Source: Methylobacterium sp. (GTDB taxonomy: Bacteria; Pseudomonadota; Alphaproteobacteria; Rhizobiales; Beijerinckiaceae). Taken from it: a stretch of DNA of 38,191 bases. Shown here one piece after another: positions 33,126 to 38,191 of the stretch. The translations under genes were made by a program, and so were the position numbers. Numbering within the stretch: position 1 is the stretch's first letter; the number at the start of each line of letters is the position of its first letter. The DNA is taken from NCBI GenBank assembly GCA_013823325.1, contig PNLY01000054.1, positions 1 through 38,191 on the forward strand. Reading direction: 5' to 3'. The notes beneath the pieces were generated by a model. The model had not been told where the DNA came from. It ran no database searches and saw nothing but the letters and a program-made list of their open reading frames with translations.

Positions 33126-33143
33126 GATATTCTAGAATTTTAG
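33126..33143 (-). promoter_or_regulatory. Putative GntR operator, site C
   Basis: On the minus strand this reads CTAAAATTCTAGAATATC, with the same perfect ATTCTAGAAT palindrome and the same CTAAA flank as site B. It is 26-43 bases before the SDR start and would overlap the promoter or untranslated leader. Confidence 0.6.
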
Positions 33144-33328
33144 ATCTGTAAACTACCCCTTGCTATGGCTCTAATTATCCCTTCAGCGATGCCAATTGCT
33201 GAAGGGAAAGCTTGGCAAAGTAGGCGAACGAAAACCGTCGAATGGTGAATTCCGGAACCCATTTTTGGGAACCCCCGTGAACATGAGCCGACGTGCCGTT
33301 CCGGGCCATTCCAGAGCGGGCAATTTTG

Positions 33329-33787
33329 ATGAACAGGACGGATGGAGCGGGGTTTGCAACCGAGGACCAGGCGCGCCCGACGGCCGCGGATCTGAGCCGG
33401 TACGAGCGGACCTACAGGCAGCTCGGAGATAACGGCATCCGGTACTTCCTGCTGTGGCAGCTCTCGACCGCACATGCGATGCTGCTGGAAGAGGCGGGAG
33501 ACCGGACCTATCCCGAATTCGGCGGCCTCAACGGCCGGCAATTGGCCGAGGGCGCGAGGGCGCAGGCTCGGTTCTTCGCCTTCATGGTGGCCGAGCCTCT
33601 CTCGCGCAGCGAGGACGACCTCGAGCGCAAGATCGCGGTTTATGAGGCGATGATCTTCCAGGAGGACGAGATGGAGCGCTCGCATGCGGCGGTGATGGTC
33701 GAGACTGCCATGCATGTCGACGCGCGCAGGCTCGGCATCACTCTCAAAAAGCTGCCGATCGACGCCGGCACGACGAGCCGGCATTGA
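33329..33787 (+). CDS. Unknown helical protein of the plasmid/ICE-like region
   Basis: I start this at ATG 33329 (152 residues); GTG 33293 in the same frame is possible, and neither has a strong ribosome site. The protein is mostly alpha-helical and acidic, with a W/F/Y-rich middle (RYFLLWQLSTAHAM near 37-50). I recognise no family. It ends 9 bases before the exonuclease I gene and is surely co-transcribed with it. A short CCCA-TTTT-TGGG hairpin lies upstream near 33259. Possible roles in DNA processing are guilt by association only. Confidence 0.7.
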   Translation: MNRTDGAGFATEDQARPTAADLSRYERTYRQLGDNGIRYFLLWQLSTAHAMLLEEAGDRTYPEFGGLNGRQLAEGARAQARFFAFMVAEPLSRSEDDLERKIAVYEAMIFQEDEMERSHAAVMVETAMHVDARRLGITLKKLPIDAGTTSRH

Positions 33788-33796
33788 GAGGCGGCG

Positions 33797-35203
33797 ATGT
33801 CCTATATCGTCTACGACCTCGAAACATCGGGCCTGGAGCCGCAATGGAACGTGCCGTTGCAGGCCGCTCTGATCCATTGCGACGACAACCTCATGCAGCT
33901 CAGCGAGCTCTCGCTCCGCTGCCGGCTTCCCGCTCATATCGTGCCGGCGCCCGCTGCGTTGCTGACCACCGGCATCGGCCCTGCCCAGCTCGAGCTGGCG
34001 CCGATGTCGAGTACGGAAATGCTCAACGCCATCGCCAAGGCGCTGGTCGCCTGGGCGCCATCGACCGTGATTGGGTACAACACCCTCCGGTTCGATGAGG
34101 AGATGCTCAGGCACGCTTTCTTCACGCATTTGTTGCCGCCATATGCGACGCAGCTTGGCGGCCACCGCCGAGCCGACCTGCTGACTATTGTTCGGGCTGT
34201 CGCGATGCTGGAGCCCTCCGCCATCGCCGTGCCGACCGGCACGGCGGGCAAGCAAAGCTTCAAGCTTGGCGATATCTGCAGGGCGAACGGCATCGCGCTC
34301 GCCGAGGACGAGGCGCATGACGCCCTGGCGGATACGAGAGCGACGCTCGCCCTATTCCGGCACCTGCGCCAGGTCGCTCCGGCAACGGTCGCGATGATGC
34401 TCAGCCTCGCCGACAAGGCCATCCCGAACCGGCTCCTTGCCGGTGGCGAGGTCTTGCTCCTCGGCTGGGCCTCAAAGCTGACCCCCGTCATCGGCGTCGC
34501 GGCGAACCCGACAGTTGCGAGCTCTTGGGCAGCGGTCGACCTGACCGTCGATCCGGCAAGCTATCTCGGCGGCAGTCCGGAGGAGATCGCCAAGCTCATC
34601 TCCGCGCAGGGCCCGCGCCCGATCAGGCTGGTCCGGACCAATTCTCAGCCGATCCTGATTGCTTATGAGCAGGGCTGCCATGCCCTATCACCGGACCAGC
34701 GTGATCAACCTCTCTATCACGAGCGCGCCGCCCGCATCCGCGATCATGTGGGTTTCCGGGCCAATCTCGCGAACGCCATGGCAAGTCGCTTCGCCGACCG
34801 CGAGCTCTCGCCCTATCCGGAAGCCACTCTCTATCGCGGCGGATTTCTCTCGACCGATGACGCCCGCCTAAGCGCCCGCTGGCACGCTTCCCCCTGGGAG
34901 GATCGGCCGACTATCGCCGCACAGTTCCAGGACGAGAGGCTGAAGGCCTTTGCAAACCGGCTGATGCTGCTGGAGGCACCGCAGGACATGGCCCAGGCCG
35001 CCTTGCAGAAAGGACAGGCCTGGCTGCGCGAGCGCTTGACCACTGAGGCCGAGGTGCCGTGGCTGACACTGCCAGGGGCGCTGCGGCAGGTTTCCGAGCT
35101 TCGTGCGGGTATCGCCGACGACGAGGTCGGCAAGCATGCCCATCTCGACGAGATCGAGCGTTGGCTCGGTCAATGCAATCAGTACTTCGAGATGGCAGCC
35201 TGA
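33797..35203 (+). CDS. sbcB: Exodeoxyribonuclease I (DEDDh 3'-5' single-strand exonuclease)
   Basis: At 468 residues it is close to E. coli ExoI (475). The DEDDh catalytic set is intact: D7 and E9 in YDLETSG, D100 in GYNTLRFDEEML, H174 and D179 in HDALADTRAT. The SH3-like and C-terminal helical domains of ExoI follow; the WLRER and YPEATLYRGGF segments match. ExoI removes single-stranded 3' ends and helps mismatch repair and recombination. On a conjugative or integrative element it might process incoming or displaced single strands. It is the second gene of a unit with the unknown gene upstream, and a terminator follows it. Confidence 0.94.
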   Translation: MSYIVYDLETSGLEPQWNVPLQAALIHCDDNLMQLSELSLRCRLPAHIVPAPAALLTTGIGPAQLELAPMSSTEMLNAIAKALVAWAPSTVIGYNTLRFDEEMLRHAFFTHLLPPYATQLGGHRRADLLTIVRAVAMLEPSAIAVPTGTAGKQSFKLGDICRANGIALAEDEAHDALADTRATLALFRHLRQVAPATVAMMLSLADKAIPNRLLAGGEVLLLGWASKLTPVIGVAANPTVASSWAAVDLTVDPASYLGGSPEEIAKLISAQGPRPIRLVRTNSQPILIAYEQGCHALSPDQRDQPLYHERAARIRDHVGFRANLANAMASRFADRELSPYPEATLYRGGFLSTDDARLSARWHASPWEDRPTIAAQFQDERLKAFANRLMLLEAPQDMAQAALQKGQAWLRERLTTEAEVPWLTLPGALRQVSELRAGIADDEVGKHAHLDEIERWLGQCNQYFEMAA

Positions 35204-35231
35204 ACCGAAGCTGTCGGCCATGTCGACGAAG

Positions 35232-35253
35232 GCGCCCAACCGGGCGCTTTTTT
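35232..35253 (+). terminator. Rho-independent terminator after the exonuclease gene
   Basis: GCGCCC (35232-35237), AACC loop, GGGCGC (35242-35247), then six T. It ends the exonuclease transcript and stands immediately in front of the first conserved leader. Confidence 0.85.
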
Positions 35254-35298
35254 GATTCCAGGGCTGAGGGGAAAACGCAACCGACATGGTTGTACCCC
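35254..35298 (+). ncRNA. Structured leader motif, copy 1
   Basis: After GATTCCAGG the segment contains GGGG (35268-35271), then AAAACG, a 5-base stem CAACC/GGTTG (35278-35282 and 35288-35292) with GACAT loop, then TA and CCCC (35295-35298) closing the outer stem. The same layout recurs before the next two genes with compensatory changes in the inner stem. It ends 17 bases before the start I chose for the next gene. Function unknown; a cis-regulatory RNA or protein-binding operator are both possible. Confidence 0.6.
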
Positions 35299-35315
35299 AA
35301 ATGAAAGTACCCGAC

Positions 35316-36314
35316 ATGACCAAGAAGAATGAGGGCGGCCGCTCGCTCGCCCCGCGCAACAGCAAGGCGATCGACGAGCCGGCGGATACCTCTCTGCGCG
35401 ATCCGATCGCGGTGGCGATGGAGGTGGCCGCCGGGGATGATCCCTCAGTGGCCGAGCTGGTCGCGCTCAGGCGCCAGCCGCTCGACCTCAAAAATGCGGC
35501 GCGAAACGCCAAAAATCTGCATTCGGAGGAGTTCCGGGTCTGGCTGGCACGCGAGAGCGGCGACGATATCGGCGAGGCCGTCTGCGGCGGGCTCGAGATC
35601 ATGAGCATCAGCCTGATCGCGCTTGTCGCGCTCTGGCCGGCCGACGACCTCGACGCGGCGGAAGCAAAGCTCGCGCTCGACCAGAGGACCGGGGTGCAGC
35701 TGCACAAGCGCGAGAAGGACTTCGAGAGTGGCCTGGAGGCGCAGACCGCCCGGCGGATCCGCTGGCGGCGCGGGGCCTTCGCGGTGCCAGCTCTGATCCT
35801 GCCGCCGGCGCCGGTTGCGCCGCAGTCCGATGATCGTGGCCTCTCATCCTGGCCGCTCGAGCGCTTCGACCTCGTCGAGCATTTGCCGAAACGCGGCGGA
35901 CCGCCGGCCTTCGCCCACACCCAGGTCGTGGAATGGAGCCGGTTCGCCCGATCCGCGCCCGATCTCGATGCGCTCCTGCAGCGCGCGAACAAGATGTTCG
36001 AGACCTGTGACCGGCTGCTCGAGCTTGCCGGCCGCGGACCCGGCAATGCGAGCGAGCTGCTGACGGCTGCCGAGGGCGCCCGGCTGATGGGATACCTTGC
36101 CGCCTGCCAGGTCATGATCTGGCCCATCCACAACCGGGACGCACTGGCGACCAAAAAGCAGGTGGTCGCGCTGATCAACCGGCGCGGCGAGGTCGGCGAT
36201 CCGGCTTCCATGCAGTCGGCGGTGCGGCACGTCACGGCCGAGTCGGCCTGGATAAAAACCCTGCCGTACGACGCGCGAGACAGGCTGACGTTCGACTGGA
36301 ACGAGCTGGTCTGA
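35316..36314 (+). CDS. Unknown protein, paralogue of the gene at 37491
   Basis: I start at ATG 35316 (332 residues) because it aligns with the start of its paralogue at 37491 (MTKKNEGG.. LAP against MTRNDSRG.. LAP). An ATG at 35286 lies in the loop of the leader hairpin and is unlikely. The protein shares with its paralogue an early DDPSVAELVALRR segment (near 43-55) and a QSDDRGLSSWPLERFDL segment near 168. It has no signal peptide, membrane segment or motif I know; a helical, mildly acidic cytosolic protein. Such duplicated unknown genes are common in conjugative element backbones. Confidence 0.8.
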   Translation: MTKKNEGGRSLAPRNSKAIDEPADTSLRDPIAVAMEVAAGDDPSVAELVALRRQPLDLKNAARNAKNLHSEEFRVWLARESGDDIGEAVCGGLEIMSISLIALVALWPADDLDAAEAKLALDQRTGVQLHKREKDFESGLEAQTARRIRWRRGAFAVPALILPPAPVAPQSDDRGLSSWPLERFDLVEHLPKRGGPPAFAHTQVVEWSRFARSAPDLDALLQRANKMFETCDRLLELAGRGPGNASELLTAAEGARLMGYLAACQVMIWPIHNRDALATKKQVVALINRRGEVGDPASMQSAVRHVTAESAWIKTLPYDARDRLTFDWNELV

Positions 36315-36346
36315 CGGTCGCGCCAAATAGAAACGGATGAAGGAGG

Positions 36347-36373
36347 GAGGCGCCCGGGATCGGGCGCCTCTTT
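36347..36373 (+). terminator. Hairpin terminator between unknown genes
   Basis: A perfect 10-base stem, GAGGCGCCCG (36347-36356) with CGGGCGCCTC (36361-36370), GGAT loop, followed by TTT only. The T tract is short, so termination may be partial. Confidence 0.65.
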
Positions 36374-36374
36374 C

Positions 36375-36420
36375 GATTCTCAGAACCGAGGGAAAGCGCG
36401 GCTACGTGGCCGTAACCCCC
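36375..36420 (+). ncRNA. Structured leader motif, copy 2
   Basis: GATTC, then GGG (36390-36392), AAAGCG, inner stem CGGC/GCCG (36399-36402 and 36409-36412), TAA and CCCCC (36416-36420). It keeps the GGGRAARCG and TRACCC blocks of copies 1 and 3 while the inner stem differs in sequence but still pairs. It ends 22 bases before the next start codon. Confidence 0.6.
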
Positions 36421-36442
36421 AAGGAAACTGGGACGACTGAAT

Positions 36443-37363
36443 ATGAAGACCATCTCCTCTCCCTCCCTCGCCGATATCGAACTCGAGCTGCCGCTTCGAG
36501 CCGTGACCGACGACCTCGCCGCCTTCACCGGGCGACTGTCGCTCGCCGCTGGTGCGGAGAAAGGCTACGCCAGCTTCGCGGCCGAGGCCTCTAGGGTCGG
36601 CGAGATCGCCGAACGCGCCATCGGGCACGCTGTCGAGATCAGCCGATTCCTCGCGCTCGCTGGCACCTCCGAAAGGGCGCAGGTCGCCTTCTACCTCGAC
36701 ATGCTGATCGGACTGTCCGTCCTAAACGCGGCTTCGACGATCGCGGTCGCGCTGGCCCCGCCGCGCTTGGCCGTAGACTTCGCTGCACGCCGACGCGTCC
36801 TCGGCGATGTCATCGCGGCGGTCGGTGGAGATGCCGACTTCGTCAAGGCCGCTCGGAAGGCCTTCGCGCATGGTGATGCCGGCGACGTCGAAGTCGTCGA
36901 GACAGTGTTCCATGCGGCCACCGTGCCCACCCTCGATGACGCGCGAGATGGTGGCCCGGCCGTACTCGACCTCGAGCAGGGGCTCAGCCTGATGACCTTC
37001 GTGCGGGAGCTGGCCGCGCCTGCGATCCTGGTCGAGCGCGCGGCCCTGCAACTCGACGACGCCGACGGCTTCGTACGGGCGATCGAGCAGGATGCTGATC
37101 TCGATCCCGAGCGTCTCGACCGGCTTCAGCGCGCCTGCCACGGCGCGAACCTGCTGGCGGCGGCCGACCTCGCGCGGGCCTGCCTGATCGACGCGGTCAC
37201 GGCCGGCGACCAAGACCTCCGAGCTCGGGGCAAGGAACTGGCCCAGCGCCTGGTCGGAGAACGCCTGCGGGACATCGTAATATTCGCTGACGCGATGGCC
37301 GATCGGATCAGGGAACTGCGGCACATGCAGCAGGACACGGCCGGCCGGTTCAAGCCACTCTGA
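36443..37363 (+). CDS. Unknown helical protein behind leader copy 2
   Basis: The 306-residue protein begins at ATG 36443; AAGGAAAC lies some 16 bases upstream, a poor ribosome-site distance. It is rich in Ala, Asp, Arg and Leu and almost entirely helical; no signal peptide. I recognise no domain. It is not obviously a paralogue of its neighbours although it shares their leader. Like them it probably belongs to the backbone of a plasmid or integrative element rather than to metabolism. Confidence 0.78.
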   Translation: MKTISSPSLADIELELPLRAVTDDLAAFTGRLSLAAGAEKGYASFAAEASRVGEIAERAIGHAVEISRFLALAGTSERAQVAFYLDMLIGLSVLNAASTIAVALAPPRLAVDFAARRRVLGDVIAAVGGDADFVKAARKAFAHGDAGDVEVVETVFHAATVPTLDDARDGGPAVLDLEQGLSLMTFVRELAAPAILVERAALQLDDADGFVRAIEQDADLDPERLDRLQRACHGANLLAAADLARACLIDAVTAGDQDLRARGKELAQRLVGERLRDIVIFADAMADRIRELRHMQQDTAGRFKPL

Positions 37364-37387
37364 TCCCAAACGGAGCAGACTCCGAAC

Positions 37388-37426
37388 TCGCGAGAGGGCG
37401 CCGTCAACCGCGGTGCCCTCTCGCGA
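37388..37426 (+). terminator. Long hairpin in front of leader copy 3
   Basis: A 12-base stem, TCGCGAGAGGGC (37388-37399) with its perfect complement at 37415-37426, encloses a smaller GC pairing. No T tract follows, only TTCC, so it might stop transcription only with Rho, or protect RNA ends. Its place matches the terminators before copies 1 and 2. Confidence 0.6.
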
Positions 37427-37470
37427 TTCCAGGGACCGGAGGGGGAGCGTAGCCAGCAGGGCTATGACCC
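37425..37470 (+). ncRNA. Structured leader motif, copy 3
   Basis: GATTCCAGGGACCGGA leads to GGGGGAGCG (37441-37449), inner stem TAGCC/GGCTA (37450-37454 and 37460-37464) with AGCAG loop, TG and ACCC (37467-37470). It ends 20 bases before the next start codon. The first GATTCCAGG block matches copy 1 exactly. Confidence 0.6.
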
Positions 37471-37490
37471 ACACGATGAGAAAGAAACAC

Positions 37491-38191
37491 ATGACCAGAA
37501 ACGACTCTCGCGGCCCCCTCGCGCCGCACGACGACGCACATCACGGCGGCCAGGAGGGGCCGACCGAGGCTATCCGCGATCCCCTGATGGCGATCACCGA
37601 AAACGTCGGTGACGATCCCTCGGTCTCAGAGCTGGTCGCGTTCCGGCGCTCCGCGCCTGACCTTCAGGCCATGGCCATCGACGCCAAGCGCTGCGGCGAT
37701 GAGGCCCGCCGGCTGCTGATCGGCAGCAACCACCCCGATCCGCGCAACCGGGCCTGGGTCGCGCTCGCGATCGCAGGGCTCTCCTGCAGCGCTACTGTCG
37801 CGATCTGGCCCTGCGACACCGTTCACGATGCCCATGCCAAAATGGCGCTCGCAGAGGCCGGCGCTCTACACGGTGACGATGCCGAGCGTGGCGAGGCGCC
37901 GATGCTCGATGCCGCGGCCGCGACCCGGATCCGGCTGCAGCGCGCCGCCTATGCGGTCGATCCGCTGATGGTGCCGCCGGGGCCCGCAGCCCCGTCTCAG
38001 GACGATCGGGGCTTGGCGCACTGGCCGGTCCGGCACTTCGATCTCGCCGATCTGACCCCGCCCTCGGCGGGAGAGGTTCTGCTCTCTCCCCGTGAGATCG
38101 CCCGCTGGGGCCTGTTCCTGAAGGCGGAGCCGCCCTTCGAAGGCCGTTTCGTTCGCGTCGAGCAGATGTTCGCGATCGCCGATCGCCTGCG
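37491..38191 (+). CDS. Unknown protein, paralogue of the gene at 35316 (truncated by window edge)
   Basis: The frame is open from ATG 37491 to the end of the window (233 codons). It aligns along its length with the gene at 35316: DDPSVSELVAFRR near 44-56 and QDDRGLAHWPVRHFDLADL near 168-186 are the best matches, each at the same spacing from the start. The middle differs more. A duplicated gene with its own copy of hairpin and leader suggests duplication of the whole cassette. No recognised domain; the C-terminus is outside the window. Confidence 0.8.
   Translation, partial: MTRNDSRGPLAPHDDAHHGGQEGPTEAIRDPLMAITENVGDDPSVSELVAFRRSAPDLQAMAIDAKRCGDEARRLLIGSNHPDPRNRAWVALAIAGLSCSATVAIWPCDTVHDAHAKMALAEAGALHGDDAERGEAPMLDAAAATRIRLQRAAYAVDPLMVPPGPAAPSQDDRGLAHWPVRHFDLADLTPPSAGEVLLSPREIARWGLFLKAEPPFEGRFVRVEQMFAIADRL

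Noticed and set aside
33140..36235. Minus-strand frames of 392 and 455 codons (33140-34318, 34868-36235)
   Set aside because: They are antisense to the exonuclease I gene and to the unknown gene at 35316, and show no domain.
1..38191. CRISPR array, tRNA, rRNA, intact transposase or integrase gene
   Set aside because: No regularly spaced repeats beyond the single pair at 14939-14975, no cloverleaf or rRNA-like sequence, and no transposase or integrase motif was seen.

Overview
The window is GC-rich, tightly packed DNA. Its gene families (LIV-type ABC transporter, beta-ketoadipate genes, MobC/relaxase module) fit a plasmid, integrative element or genomic island of an alphaproteobacterium, probably Hyphomicrobiales. 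That host assignment is inference. No rRNA, tRNA, CRISPR array, intact insertion sequence or replication initiator gene was seen.

Region 1 (1-9487, minus strand) is one operon of four genes joined by 4-base start/stop overlaps. In order of transcription they encode an Hsp100/ClpB-type AAA+ ATPase, a small radical-SAM activase, a 2084-residue protein and a coiled-coil protein cut by the window edge. The large protein combines zinc ribbons, a degenerate protein kinase domain, an SF1 (COG1112-like) helicase and a C-terminal PD-(D/E)XK nuclease. I do not recognise this combination as a named system. It is the best candidate here for an undescribed conflict or defence system.

Region 2 (9645-14559) is a DNA-transfer module. 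A leftward set (RHH-less TraK-like, TraL-like ATPase and TraM-like membrane protein) diverges from a rightward MobC-like protein and a VirD2/MobA-type relaxase. A 360-base non-coding segment between them holds phased AT tracts and strong palindromes, and probably contains oriT. The layout recalls traM-traL-traK-oriT-traJ-traI of IncP plasmids. The relaxase seems to carry His where the family has its catalytic Tyr.

Region 3 (14563-15682) is a mosaic junction: a small helix-turn-helix gene, a pair of 21-base-spaced repeats resembling an insertion-sequence end, and a small unknown gene.

Region 4 (15683-33100, all minus) is a catabolic island. It has a 3-oxoacid CoA-transferase and thiolase (pcaJ, pcaI, pcaF); a flavin monooxygenase, FAD-dependent dehydrogenase and YciI-like operon; and a long operon running from a LIV-type transporter through a NIPSNAP protein, an extradiol dioxygenase, an SDR and a fumarylacetoacetase-family hydrolase to a GntR/FCD regulator. 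A separate pair of SDRs follows. The same palindrome, ATTCTAGAAT or a one-base variant, lies upstream of three of these transcription units, suggesting one regulon under the GntR protein.

Region 5 (33329-38191, plus) is plasmid/ICE-like: an unknown gene, an exonuclease I, then three unknown genes (the first and third are paralogues). Each of the three is preceded by a hairpin or terminator and a conserved structured leader whose inner stem changes by compensatory substitutions.
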